Shown here: positions 25,473 to 33,945 of the stretch, in pieces
How the letters are laid out: the number at the start of each line of letters is the position of its first letter
Position numbering within the stretch: the first letter of the stretch is position 1
Source: Bin5 sp965204525
Lineage (GTDB): Bacteria > Chloroflexota > Anaerolineae > Caldilineales > Caldilineaceae
DNA length: 64,000 bases
Direction of reading: 5' to 3'
Assembly: GCA_965204525.1 (NCBI GenBank)
Contig: OZ241994.1
Coordinates: forward strand, 3,286,001-3,350,000
Translations under genes and position numbers: made by a program
The notes under the pieces: model-generated
Databases searched by the model: none
What the model saw: the letters and a program-made list of their open reading frames with translations, nothing else
What the model was told of the DNA's origin: nothing

Positions 25473-25537
25473 GCAGGCCATCTGCTGGCCGCACAGACTG
25501 GATGGCTGTGCGGCCTCCGTCCCCGATGGGAGCGCCG

Positions 25538-26314
25538 ATGTTTTTGCCCGGACTCGTCTCAATCACCTTTCGCCAACTCACTGCAGCGGAAATCATCGCC
25601 CTGGTGGCGCAGGCCGGTCTCGTTGCCATCGAGTGGGGCGGGGATATCCACGTTCCGCACGGGGACGAAGCGCAGGCACGGGCCGTCGCCCGCATGGGCG
25701 CTGACGCCGGTCTGGACGTGGCGGCCTACGGCTCCTACTACCGTGTCGGCCACCCCGAGACCGGGCCGTTTGAAGCGGTGCTGGCCTCGGCCGCCGCGCT
25801 GGACGCGCCCCACATTCGCGTATGGCCCGGAAACCAGGGCAGCGACGGCGCGGACGAGGCCTACTTTCAGACTGTGGTAGAGGACAGCCGCCGCATCGCC
25901 GACCTCGCCCAGGCTGAAGGGCTCGGCATCGTCTACGAGTTCCACGCCAATACGCTCACCGACACAAACGCGGCGGCCCTGCGTCTCCTGCAGACCGTCG
26001 ATCATGCCAATGTGCGCTCGCTGTGGCAGCCGCCCCGCTACGCCGCGCGCGCCGACAACCTCGCCGGATTGGAGATGCTGCGGCCCTGGCTGGAACATCT
26101 GCATGTCTTCCACTGGCATCTGCAGACGGGAGAGCGCCGCCCCCTGGCAGAGGGCGAGGATCTCTGGCGGGACTATCTGGCGCACGCGAGAGATCCCGAC
26201 CGCACGCGCTACGCGCTGCTGGAGTTCGTTGAGGACGACGCGCCGCAGGCCTTCCTGCGCGATGCCGCGACGCTGCTGCGGTGGCTCGGCAACGGGTCCG
26301 TCGCGAGCAGCTGA
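25538..26314 (+). CDS. TIM-barrel sugar phosphate isomerase/epimerase family protein (WQPPRY variant)
   Basis: A 258-residue barrel protein. YEFHANT carries the first Glu and HVFHWH the later His, but the strand that normally reads WDPxH is SLWQPPRYA, with Gln in place of the metal-binding Asp. The last Glu is LLEFVED. The ATG at 25538 follows GATGGGAGC; the frame upstream to 25502 is unlikely. It is the fifth barrel paralogue in the run and the most diverged. Confidence 0.72.
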   Translation: MFLPGLVSITFRQLTAAEIIALVAQAGLVAIEWGGDIHVPHGDEAQARAVARMGADAGLDVAAYGSYYRVGHPETGPFEAVLASAAALDAPHIRVWPGNQGSDGADEAYFQTVVEDSRRIADLAQAEGLGIVYEFHANTLTDTNAAALRLLQTVDHANVRSLWQPPRYAARADNLAGLEMLRPWLEHLHVFHWHLQTGERRPLAEGEDLWRDYLAHARDPDRTRYALLEFVEDDAPQAFLRDAATLLRWLGNGSVASS

Positions 26315-26337
26315 CTTTGGCCCTCTGACTGCGACCC

Positions 26338-27645
26338 ATGGCCCGCGTCCGCCAGCAGACCCCTACGGACCCGGATGGTTCTAACGCTGTCCTCGCGCTC
26401 ACAGTCCGCCCACGAGCGCCGGCCGCGGTCAATCAGCATGTGCGCCTGGTGCTGGGGGATACCGAATGTGCTGCGCGCGACGCGGTCTGGGTGGAGATCA
26501 GCTATGGGCTGGAGGGCGCCCCCCTGACCTGTCTGCGTCACATCCTGCAGGTTGACGGTTGGCGCTTGGCCGAACAGATCGAGCAACTCCTCAGCGGCGC
26601 GCCCCCCTACGCAACCTGGCGCAGCGGCTGCCCGCCAGCGCTCCTGATGGCGCGCGGCGGGGACGACGACGCGCAGGGCAACCCGACCTATCAGCTGACT
26701 CTGCAGCTGACCGTCAGCGCGCTGACCGACGGCGGGCCCCGTGACGGTTCCGCCATCACGTTCGCCCTGGACCGGATCAGCGGTGGGGAGCTTCTGCGTT
26801 TCGGGGAGACGTTCGATCAGGAGTTGCGCCAGGCGCTGGAACACCAGTGGCCCGCCACCGATCATACCTGTGCCGCGGCGTCCGGACTGGAGGTAAACAG
26901 TTTCAGCAGCCGCGTCAACGCGGCGGCCTATGACGCGCTCGGCAGCGACTACAGCCACGACTACCTGGCCGAACCGTTCTTCCGCGAGGCGTTTGAGAGC
27001 TGGCTGGGCCTGTTACCCGCCACTGGCCGTGTGCTGGAGGTCGGCTGCGGGCACGGCAGGCCGATCGCGGCCGCACTGGCCGCCGCGGGACAGCGCGTCA
27101 CCGGCATCGACCCGTCGGCGCAGATGATCGCCGAGGCCCGCCAGGCTGTGCCGGGGCAGGACTTTCGTCAGCTGGCACTGGTGGAGTTGGAGGAAACGAA
27201 CGCTTTCGACGGGGCCTGCTGCTTCTTTTCGCTGCTGTGCATGGACCCGGTCGAACTGCGGATTGGCCTGGAGCGGCTGCATAGGGCGCTGAAACCCGGT
27301 GCGCCGCTGCTGATCGTCTCCGGCGTGCCGGACCTGTTCACGCGTACGTCACCCCTGCGCAGCGTACAGGGGCGGACCACCTGGGAGTGGCCCTACGATC
27401 ACGAGGACATGGCCGCCGTTCTGACCGCGGGCGGGCGGTGGCAGGTCGGGGCGCCGGCGTTGCGCTTCTACGATACCGATACGCTCAAACAGACCGAGGC
27501 GACCTCGCTGGACCAGTTGGCTGCCGATCCCCGCTATCTGCCTACTGCGGAGATGTCCGATCCGCTGGAATTCGCGACGGGGAAAAGGGTTGTTAAGGGC
27601 GTCTATGCGCTCGTCGCCTGCCGAACAGCGGTGAGTAGTGGCTAG
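26338..27645 (+). CDS. Class I SAM-dependent methyltransferase with an unknown N-terminal domain
   Basis: A 435-residue protein. Residues about 200-435 form a class I methyltransferase: motif I VLEVGCGHGRPIAAAL, acidic loop TGIDPSAQM, then the post-motif region ELEETNAFDGACCFFSLLCM and LKPGAPLLIVSG. Residues 1-190 do not match anything I know; they have beta-rich stretches and no membrane span. No strong ribosome-binding site precedes the ATG, which is 23 bases after the isomerase stop. The substrate cannot be guessed. It ends the catabolic run and abuts the IS element. Confidence 0.65.
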   Translation: MARVRQQTPTDPDGSNAVLALTVRPRAPAAVNQHVRLVLGDTECAARDAVWVEISYGLEGAPLTCLRHILQVDGWRLAEQIEQLLSGAPPYATWRSGCPPALLMARGGDDDAQGNPTYQLTLQLTVSALTDGGPRDGSAITFALDRISGGELLRFGETFDQELRQALEHQWPATDHTCAAASGLEVNSFSSRVNAAAYDALGSDYSHDYLAEPFFREAFESWLGLLPATGRVLEVGCGHGRPIAAALAAAGQRVTGIDPSAQMIAEARQAVPGQDFRQLALVELEETNAFDGACCFFSLLCMDPVELRIGLERLHRALKPGAPLLIVSGVPDLFTRTSPLRSVQGRTTWEWPYDHEDMAAVLTAGGRWQVGAPALRFYDTDTLKQTEATSLDQLAADPRYLPTAEMSDPLEFATGKRVVKGVYALVACRTAVSSG

Positions 27646-27729
27646 CGGACACGGAATAGCCGGACCGACGGGGAGAGAAATCGGCAGCTTCGTGCCAGAA
27701 CTGCGTCTTTGTGCAACGACTCCTGACTA

Positions 27730-28554
27730 GGTCTCGTTGACGTTTGATTAATTTTGTCACATTGGCGACAATAGTAGGATGTCTACAAAGAGAATTGCCG
27801 ACCATCAGTGGCAGAAACTGTACGCGTTTTTGCAAGGACACCCTCGTGCCTACGCAGGGCAAGAGGAGAAGTGTCGCCGTTTTGTTGAGGCAGTTCACTG
27901 GATACTGCGCACCGGCGCCCAGTGGCGTGAACTGCCGGACAGATATGGAAAATGGAACAGTGTATTCAAGCGCTTCGCACGCTGGGATGAGAACGGAGTT
28001 TGGGCTGATATGTTCAAACAGTTCGCTCAGGACCCAGACATGGCAGCAGTGATGCCCGACAGTACAGTTGTACGTGCCCATATGTGCGCAGCGGGCGGCT
28101 CAAAAAAGGGGGCCCTCAGCAAGAACAGTGCCTAGGTCGGAGCCGGGGCGGATTCAGCAGCAAGATCCATCTCCTCGTCGATGCCCTTGGCCTTCCCCTC
28201 AAGTTCATCTTGACTGGGGGTGAACGCCATGATATGTCCCAAGCTGAATCGTTGCTCGCCCCCTTCGATTTTGACGCCGTTATTGCCGATAAAGGCTACG
28301 ATTCTGACCCGTTGCGAGAGCTGCTCGCAACTCAACAGGTAGAGGCGGTCATCCCTTCCCGCCGCTATCGCAAGCAACCGCGGCACTATGACCGAATCCG
28401 CTACCGAGAACGCAACATCGTCGAACGTTTCATCAACAAAATCAAGTGGTATCGACGCATTTTCACTCGCTATGAAAAACTCGCACGACGTTTCATGGCT
28501 TTCTTACACTTTGCTTCTACTTTGTTCTGGCTCGAACAAAATGTCAACGAGCCC
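27730..28554 (+). mobile_element. IS5-family insertion sequence (IS427-like), copy 1
   Basis: An 825-bp element bounded by imperfect inverted ends (GGTCTCGTTGAC at the left; GGGCTCGTTGAC read inward from the right) and flanked by TA on both sides (27728-27729 and 28555-28556), as expected for a TA target duplication. It has two overlapping transposase frames. The copy at 50888 has exactly the same length and layout. Confidence 0.88.
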
Positions 28555-28557
28555 TAA
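27779..28557 (+). CDS. IS5-family transposase made by -1 frameshifting (copy 1)
   Basis: The first frame (27779-28135, 118 codons) carries the N-terminal DNA-binding part (RIADHQWQKLYAFLQG, WILRTGAQWRELP). The second (to 28557) carries the DDE catalytic part with IHLLVDALGLPLKF, DAVIADKGYDSDPLR and the C-terminal YRERNIVERFINKIKWYRRI containing the Glu. The frames join by a -1 shift at the slippery heptamer at 28102-28108, giving a single fused transposase of about 260 residues. The second-frame stop (TAA, 28555-28557) uses the flanking TA target bases. Confidence 0.88.
28102..28108 (+). promoter_or_regulatory. Programmed -1 ribosomal frameshift site A AAA AAG
   Basis: In the first frame the codons read TCA AAA AAG, matching the canonical X-XXY-YYZ slippery heptamer. 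A GC-rich stretch (GGGGCCCTCAG and GGAGCCGGGGCGG) follows that could stall ribosomes. The same heptamer is kept at 51260-51266 in copy 2. Confidence 0.8.
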
Positions 28558-28571
28558 AAACAGAATCTCCC

Positions 28572-29630
28572 TCAACCCGCATCCACGCCGAACGAACCCC
28601 TGACCGCGATCTTGAACGCCGTCTTCCCGTCCAGCTCATAGCCGCCGTCGAGCGCGTCAAAGCCCTCGGCCACCCGCGCCAGGGGCAGGACGTGGCTGAT
28701 CACCGCGCTGAAGTCGACGTCACTGCTCTGCAAGACCGCCACCGCGCGCGTGAAGTGGTGGTAGCGGCTGCCCCATACGCCTTCCAGCCGCAGATTAGGG
28801 CGCAGAAAGTGCCGGTGCGGGTTTACCTCGATCGTGCCGACGTCGACAAAGTGGCCGACCTCAACGAAGACACCGTCCTCTTTCACCAGCTCCAGCCCTT
28901 CGGGGAAGGCCGGCAGAAAGCCCGCCGCCTCGATCACCACGTCCGCGCCCGCACGGCCCGGCGTCATCCCCAGCGCCATCTCCCTGCGCTCATCGGCATC
29001 GGGCACGGCCATAATGTCGACCGTCTCGTGCGCGCCCAGCTTGCGGGCAAGCTCCAGGCGGCCGGCCGGGCCGCCGATAACGATCAGGCGGCCCGCGCCG
29101 CTGATCCGGGCCGCGATCAGGCACATCATGCCGATCGGTCCGGCCCCCTGCACGATCACCGTGTCGCCGATCTTGACGTCGCCGCGCAGCGCGCTATGCA
29201 CACCGACCGTAAACGGTTCGGCCAGGACGCCCACCTGCGGCGGCGCATCCAACTTGATCATGCACGACTCCGGGTCGGACAGATAGATGTAGTCGGCGAA
29301 CCCCCCGCTGAAAGGCTCATCCGCGCTGCGGTAGCCGTAGATCATGCCGCTGTTGCGGGGATGAAAGACGACCCGGTCCCCCTCCCTGACCGGGGTGCCG
29401 TTAAAGTCAGTGGTCAGACCTTTGCCCAGGGCTTCGATGATGCCGACGTTCTCATGCCCCAGCATCGTCGCCGGCTCGATCCCCTTCTGCCAGTTGTGAA
29501 TATCGGTGCCGCAGATGCCGCATAGCTCCTGCCGCAGCAGAACCGTGCCCGGCGCAGGGTCCGGCACAGTGTATTCGCCCATGCTGAACTGTTGTCCTTC
29601 TGTCGAAACTGCCAGTCCTACCCGTGTCAT
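28572..29630 (-). CDS. Zinc-type alcohol/polyol dehydrogenase (MDR family)
   Basis: A 352-residue medium-chain dehydrogenase. Catalytic-zinc residues appear as LCGICGTDIHNW (Cys) and LGHENVGI (His, Glu), and the NAD(P) loop is VQGAGPIGMM. The lobe that usually holds four structural-zinc cysteines is replaced by HPRNSGMIYGYRSADEP with no Cys, so it lacks structural zinc. Substrate is probably a polyol or sugar alcohol. The ATG at 29630 has GGAGACAACG upstream; a longer frame to 29654 is less likely. It ends 17 bases from the IS element. Confidence 0.85.
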   Translation of the reverse strand: MTRVGLAVSTEGQQFSMGEYTVPDPAPGTVLLRQELCGICGTDIHNWQKGIEPATMLGHENVGIIEALGKGLTTDFNGTPVREGDRVVFHPRNSGMIYGYRSADEPFSGGFADYIYLSDPESCMIKLDAPPQVGVLAEPFTVGVHSALRGDVKIGDTVIVQGAGPIGMMCLIAARISGAGRLIVIGGPAGRLELARKLGAHETVDIMAVPDADERREMALGMTPGRAGADVVIEAAGFLPAFPEGLELVKEDGVFVEVGHFVDVGTIEVNPHRHFLRPNLRLEGVWGSRYHHFTRAVAVLQSSDVDFSAVISHVLPLARVAEGFDALDGGYELDGKTAFKIAVRGSFGVDAG

Positions 29631-29694
29631 CGTTGTCTCCTTATTGCTTTCCATTGCCTGCCGCGGCGCTAGTCATTGGCGCTCGCCGCTGCGC

Positions 29695-30210
29695 TCACGC
29701 GCTCATGGCGATGAGCTGCGGCTGGACCACCCGCGTCAGCTCTTCGACCGTCAGCTGCAGCATCGTCCTGTCGTCGCCGCCCCCGGCATAGACGAACCCG
29801 GGGTCAAGGTCCGCGATCGAACTGTCCAACAGCACCTGCACAGCTGTGCAATGTCCGAACGGGGGTACCCCGCCGGCCGGATAGCCGAGCATCTGCAGCA
29901 CGACATCCGGCGAGGCCAGCTTAATGCGCTTGATGCCCACGCCGTGCAGGTCTGCCAGCGGGCGTTTCTCGACGCGGCGCTCGCCGTGGCTGATGACGAC
30001 GAACGGGGCCGGCGGAGCCTCCCGGTCGCCCGGCTTTTGCGCCAGAAACAGCAGCGTTTTGAGGATACGGTCCGGCTCCACGCCGAGGGCTGCCGCGGCG
30101 GCCGGCACGGTGGGCGTGTCGCCTATTTCACGCAGCAGCTGGGCTTCGATCCCGTTCTCGTCGATAAATCTTTGCAGGTCGTCCGGTGTGCGCATAGGGT
30201 TTTCCGTCAT
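29695..30210 (-). CDS. YbaK/EbsC-like aminoacyl-tRNA deacylase family protein
   Basis: A 171-residue protein of the YbaK/ProX/INS superfamily that clears mischarged aminoacyl-tRNAs. The family Lys occurs in RILKTLLFLA and the substrate-loop motif in GGVPPFGH, followed by FVYAGGGDDRTMLQLT. The start is placed at the ATG at 30210; another at 30195 (MRTPDDLQRF) has GGAAAA upstream and may be the true one. It is normally a housekeeping gene and has no obvious link with the sugar genes around it. Confidence 0.75.
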   Translation of the reverse strand: MTENPMRTPDDLQRFIDENGIEAQLLREIGDTPTVPAAAAALGVEPDRILKTLLFLAQKPGDREAPPAPFVVISHGERRVEKRPLADLHGVGIKRIKLASPDVVLQMLGYPAGGVPPFGHCTAVQVLLDSSIADLDPGFVYAGGGDDRTMLQLTVEELTRVVQPQLIAMSA

Positions 30211-30361
30211 CTTTGCAGTGCAACGACTCGATGGTTGAAATGTACCAGTACACCAGGGGATTCGCAAACGGATCATGGCTGAATCACCCTGTAAGTGGCG
30301 CGCAGCTTGCCGTTGTGATAGCATACTCCCCGACGGTCCAAATAGGGGTTACGCCCCCTCA

Positions 30362-30444
30362 GTCTAGCTTTTAGCTTTCGGTTTTTGGTGAACTTTGGCG
30401 CGCGCAAGATGTTGCTAAAAACTGAAAACTGACTACTAAAAATT
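30362..30444. repeat. AGTTTTTAGT-type element in inverted pair
   Basis: TAGCTTTTAGCTTTCGGTTT at the left is matched by AAAACTGAAAACTGACTACT at the right, an inverted arrangement of the dispersed AGTTTTTAGT units. It ends ten bases before the aminotransferase start, so it probably forms the leader or carries its promoter. Confidence 0.5.
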
Positions 30445-30454
30445 ACCCGACGCT

Positions 30455-31618
30455 ATGCCAACCACGTCGATACACGGAACACCCGACTACGCCGAGCTGG
30501 ATGCGCTGGGGTTGGACCCCTCCGAAGTCGTCTACTTTTCGTCGAACATCAACCCGTATGGCCCGCCAGCGTCGGTCGTCGAAGCTGTTCAGGATGAGAT
30601 CAGCCGCTCCTTCCTGGCGCGCTACCCGGACAGCCGCAGCCAGCGCCTGCGCGAAAAGATCGGCGCCTACCACGGCCTGCCGCCGGACGCGGTGCTGGTG
30701 GGGAACGGCACCGCCGACCTGATCTGGCTGCTGGCGCACGCCTATGGATTCCAACGCCAGGCCGCCATTCTGTCGCCCACGTTCAGCGAGTACGCCGACG
30801 GCGTCATCATGGCGGGGGGGCATCCCGTCCGTCTTCCCCTGCCCGGCTGGCATCGCATCAGGCGCCGCCGCTACGCCCCGGGCGGCACGACGCTGGCGCA
30901 AACGCGGCAGGCGTTGGAGACGTCTTCGCCCTGGCTGGTCTTCATCTGCAATCCGAACAACCCCACGGGCGAGTACCTGTCACCGGGCGAGTTGCGCTAT
31001 CTGTGGGAAGGCGCGCCCAACGCGCTCTGGGTCATCGATGAGGCCTATGCCGAATTCACCGAAGACCCCTGGAGCGCGGCGCAGTGGGTTATGGCAGGCA
31101 GGAATGGCAACTCAGGTCGGGAGCGCGGGCCGGGCTGCGTTGTCCTGCGCTCGATGACGAAGGATTTCGCGCTGGGCGGGCTGCGTCTCGGTTACCTGCT
31201 GGCGGCCCCTTCGATCGTTGAACGCTTGCAGCAGGTGCAGCCGCCGTGGAGCGTCAACGGCGTTGCCCAACTGGCCGGACTGGTCGCGCTGGATGAGATG
31301 GACTGGCGCGAAGAGACGACCACGCGCCTGCGCAAAGATCTCTGGGACCTGCAGGAGGGTCTGCGCGCCTGCGGCTACGCGCCGCTGCCGACGACCGTCA
31401 GCTACTTCCTGCTGCCGGTGGGGGACGCCAAGTCGATGCGCGACCGGCTGGTCGAATCGCGGATGTTTGTGCGCGACTGCACCTCGTTCGGTCTGCCCGA
31501 GCATATCCGCATCGCCGTCAGGCCGCCGGATGAAAACGCCCGCCTTCTCGAAGCCATGGCCCGGATCGATCATCTGCCGACCCGACAGCCGGATTCACGC
31601 GTGACCAATAACCGCTGA
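30455..31618 (+). CDS. PLP-dependent aminotransferase, HisC/CobD-like
   Basis: A 387-residue fold-type I aminotransferase. FSSNINPYGPP and the ARYPDSRSQRLREKIG opening are typical of HisC/CobD. The PLP Lys is in RSMTKDFALGGLRLGYL, NPNNPTGEYL gives the Asn ligand, and VIDEAYAEF the Asp/Tyr. The final RIAVRPPDEN includes the substrate Arg. It could be histidinol-phosphate aminotransferase or threonine-phosphate decarboxylase (cobalamin). The neighbours (HAD hydrolase, glutamate-cysteine ligase) do not settle it. No ribosome-binding site is seen; the AT-rich repeat ends just upstream. Confidence 0.8.
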   Translation: MPTTSIHGTPDYAELDALGLDPSEVVYFSSNINPYGPPASVVEAVQDEISRSFLARYPDSRSQRLREKIGAYHGLPPDAVLVGNGTADLIWLLAHAYGFQRQAAILSPTFSEYADGVIMAGGHPVRLPLPGWHRIRRRRYAPGGTTLAQTRQALETSSPWLVFICNPNNPTGEYLSPGELRYLWEGAPNALWVIDEAYAEFTEDPWSAAQWVMAGRNGNSGRERGPGCVVLRSMTKDFALGGLRLGYLLAAPSIVERLQQVQPPWSVNGVAQLAGLVALDEMDWREETTTRLRKDLWDLQEGLRACGYAPLPTTVSYFLLPVGDAKSMRDRLVESRMFVRDCTSFGLPEHIRIAVRPPDENARLLEAMARIDHLPTRQPDSRVTNNR

Positions 31619-31643
31619 TCATGGGCCGCTGACCAGTGCAGTC

Positions 31644-32441
31644 ATGATTGAAGCCATCACTTTCGACTTCTGGGACACAATCGCCATCGACGATTCGGAT
31701 GAGCCGAAGCGGCAGGCTCTGGGCCTGCCGAGCAAAGCCCATGCCCGCGTCGAGCTGTTCGCCAGCCACGTGACCCGGAAGCACCCGGAAATCGCCTACG
31801 AGCAGGCGGTGCAGGCCTATCAACACGCCAACCAGAGTTTCCAGCATGCCTGGCACGAGGAACTGCATACACCGGGCATCGCCGCCCGCATGTACGACGC
31901 TTACGAATTTCTCGGTCTGCGGCCGGGGCCGGGTCGGTTCTCCCGACTCATGCGCGAGGTCGATGAGCTTGTGCGTGAGATCGAAACGATGGAGGTGCGC
32001 ATCCAACCGGACTTTACGCCGGGCGTGCATGCCGCCCTTGACGAGCTTTCCCTGCACTACAAGCTGGGCATCATCTCCGACACCATCCACACAACCGGCC
32101 GCGGGCTGCGCTATCTCCTGCAGCGCCAGGGCCTGCTGCGTTACTTCAGCTACATGCTCTTTTCGGATGAAATCGGCGCGTCCAAACCGGAGCCCGACGT
32201 CTTCCGGCAGGCCGCACTCGGTCTTGGCGCCGCGCCCTACCAGATTGTCCATGTCGGCGACCGCGAGAGCAACGACATCATCGGCCCCCTCTCGATCGGC
32301 ATGAACGCCATCCTCTTCACCGGCGTCAAGGACCGCGGCAGCGACGAGACGCAGGCCAATGCCGTCTGCCGCACATACGCCGCGCTGCCCACGATCGTCC
32401 GGCGCCTCTCGGCCACTATCAGGCCCCTCCAATTCGGTTAG
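31644..32441 (+). CDS. HAD-superfamily hydrolase
   Basis: A 265-residue HAD phosphatase-like protein. Motif I is ITFDFWDTI, where the nucleophile Asp is present but the usual second Asp (+2) is Trp. Motif II is IISDTIH, motif III has Lys in GASKPEPDVF, and motif IV is HVGDRESNDIIG. The DFWDT form occurs in some HAD branches, but loss of the acid/base Asp weakens any phosphatase call. It is 25 bases after the aminotransferase and five bases before the glutamate-cysteine ligase start, so the three probably form one operon. Confidence 0.78.
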   Translation: MIEAITFDFWDTIAIDDSDEPKRQALGLPSKAHARVELFASHVTRKHPEIAYEQAVQAYQHANQSFQHAWHEELHTPGIAARMYDAYEFLGLRPGPGRFSRLMREVDELVREIETMEVRIQPDFTPGVHAALDELSLHYKLGIISDTIHTTGRGLRYLLQRQGLLRYFSYMLFSDEIGASKPEPDVFRQAALGLGAAPYQIVHVGDRESNDIIGPLSIGMNAILFTGVKDRGSDETQANAVCRTYAALPTIVRRLSATIRPLQFG

Positions 32442-32446
32442 GCACA

Positions 32447-33901
32447 GTGGAGCCTTCACTGCACCAGGCATACGAAGCCTTGGCCGGCCGTTTCGCCGCG
32501 CACTTTCCCCAGCGGCTCGATGGCCCCCGCACCGTCGGTCGCGAAGCCGAATTCCCTGTCGTCGATCAGGCCGGACGCGCCGCCGACATCGACCGGCTGT
32601 GGCCCCTCCTGCTGGAGACTGAACCTGCCGTAGATGACAGTGAGAGGGGGTCTCTCTCTCCTCACGCCTCTTCCCTCTCCCCTCTCAAGGTCAAACGGGA
32701 TGCCGTCAACACCGACCTGATCGTCGGTCTCGACGGCGCCGCCTACAGCTACGCGCTCGAAGTGGGCAAGGGCACCATCGAGCTCAACGTCGGCCCCTAC
32801 GCCACCCTTTTTGAACTGGAAAGCGCCTTCCGCACCGCGCTGGAGCGGCTGGTGCGGGCCGCGGCGAAGCTGGGCTGGCGCGTGCTGGGGTATGGCGTGC
32901 AGCCGCTGAGCCCGCCTACGCGCGCCCTGCTGTCGCCAAAACAGCGCTACCACGCCCTCGCCGACATCATGGGCGCCGACTGGATCTGGTACACAGTAAC
33001 CGCCAGCGACCAGACCCACGTGGATGTCAGCCGCGATGAGGCGGTCAGCATGCTCAATTACGGCAATCTGATCGCGCCGGTCGTGGTCGCCCTCTGCGCC
33101 AATTCGCCGGTGGCGGCCGGCGCGCTGACCGGCGACTGCTCCGGCCGCGAAGGCCGCATGATCAATTCTCCTTACGGCGAACGCCACGGCATGATCGCCC
33201 GCCCTTACACCGACCTGACCGACTTTGTCGCCCGCCTCAGCCGGATGCCCGCCCTGCTCCGCCGCGAAGGAGAGCGCCTGCTGCCTGACGGAAGACCCTT
33301 TAGCGAGGTGCTGCACGCCGACTATAGGGTGGCGAGGAGTGAAGAGTGGCCTCTCTCTCCGTGTTCCTCTTCACTATCTCCTGACGCATTTGACGCTTTT
33401 CTGCTGCACGATCACTATATCTGGCACAGTGCCCGCCTGCGCACCGCCTACGGCACGGTCGAGCTGCGCCCGGCCTGCCAGCAGCCGCCGCACGAACTGA
33501 TGGCAGCGACCGCACTCTATCTGGGATTGGTCGAGGCGCGCGAGCAGATTACTGACTATTTGCAGACCGCGCTCGTGCCAGTTGGTGAGGAGAGAGTGAA
33601 TCCAGTTCCTCTCGCTGAGTGCTGGCCGCGCATGCAACAGTACCACGAGCAAGTAGTCCGCGCCGGCCTGGCCGCGCCCGAGCCGGCGCCCGGATTCCTG
33701 TCCGAAATCCTCGGGCTGGCGCAGGCCGCCCTCGCCCGCCGCGGCTACGGCGAGGAGTCCATGCTCGCTCCCTTATGGCGGCGGCTGATGCGGAGGGAGA
33801 ACCCGGCGCAGCACATGCAGCGGGTCTTCGCGGAGAAGGAGTTGGAGGGGTTGATAGAGTTCTCTGATGTGGAGAGTTATGTGAGGGAGGGGTTACGTTA
33901 G
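32447..33901 (+). CDS. Glutamate-cysteine ligase, GCS2 type, with in-frame repeat insertions
   Basis: A 484-residue ligase of the GCS2 group that would join glutamate to cysteine, or to a related amine, using ATP. GREAEFPVVDQ (Glu for Mg-ATP), YALEVGKGTIELNVGP, TASDQTHVDVSRDEAV and RTAYGTVELRPACQQPP mark the fold. Starts at a GTG. Two stretches are foreign to the family: SERGSLSPHASSLSPLK (about residues 65-82) and SEEWPLSPCSSSLSP (about 300-315). Both are translated copies of the dispersed purine/pyrimidine repeat. A third short tract (GEERVN, near 33590) may be another. The enzyme core motifs survive, so it may still work. Confidence 0.75.
   Translation: MEPSLHQAYEALAGRFAAHFPQRLDGPRTVGREAEFPVVDQAGRAADIDRLWPLLLETEPAVDDSERGSLSPHASSLSPLKVKRDAVNTDLIVGLDGAAYSYALEVGKGTIELNVGPYATLFELESAFRTALERLVRAAAKLGWRVLGYGVQPLSPPTRALLSPKQRYHALADIMGADWIWYTVTASDQTHVDVSRDEAVSMLNYGNLIAPVVVALCANSPVAAGALTGDCSGREGRMINSPYGERHGMIARPYTDLTDFVARLSRMPALLRREGERLLPDGRPFSEVLHADYRVARSEEWPLSPCSSSLSPDAFDAFLLHDHYIWHSARLRTAYGTVELRPACQQPPHELMAATALYLGLVEAREQITDYLQTALVPVGEERVNPVPLAECWPRMQQYHEQVVRAGLAAPEPAPGFLSEILGLAQAALARRGYGEESMLAPLWRRLMRRENPAQHMQRVFAEKELEGLIEFSDVESYVREGLR
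32641..32690. repeat. Dispersed repeat inserted in frame in the ligase gene (site 1)
   Basis: A pyrimidine-rich tract (TCTCTCTCCTCACGCCTC) with the reverse-strand look of the intergenic GAGGAGTGAG element. CTCACGCCTC also occurs in the copy at 40779-40826. It sits between AVDD and the LIVGLDG strand of the ligase and adds about 17 residues. Confidence 0.6.
33332..33383. repeat. Dispersed repeat inserted in frame in the ligase gene (site 2)
   Basis: GAGGAGTGAAGAG at the left is followed after a short spacer by CCTCTTCACTATCTCCTG, so the insert is an inverted repeat that can fold. It adds about 15 residues (SEEWPLSPCSSSLSP) just before AFLLHDHYIWHSARLRTAYG. Confidence 0.62.
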
Positions 33902-33908
33902 CTGTTTC

Positions 33909-33943
33909 TTTACATTCATAACGGGATGCATTATTATCGATAA
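33909..33943 (+). promoter_or_regulatory. Promoter and operator of the HigBA pair
   Basis: TTTACA (33909-33914) and TATTAT (33932-33937) are separated by 17 bases, a good sigma70-type promoter. The palindrome TTATCGATAA (33934-33943) overlaps the -10 box and could be the antitoxin's operator. The GTG start of the toxin gene is only nine bases past the -10 box. Confidence 0.6.
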
Positions 33944-33945
33944 CA

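Noticed and set aside
28132..28386. Possible separate gene antisense to the transposase
   Set aside because: Present in both IS copies only because they are copies of each other; no start signal or motif.
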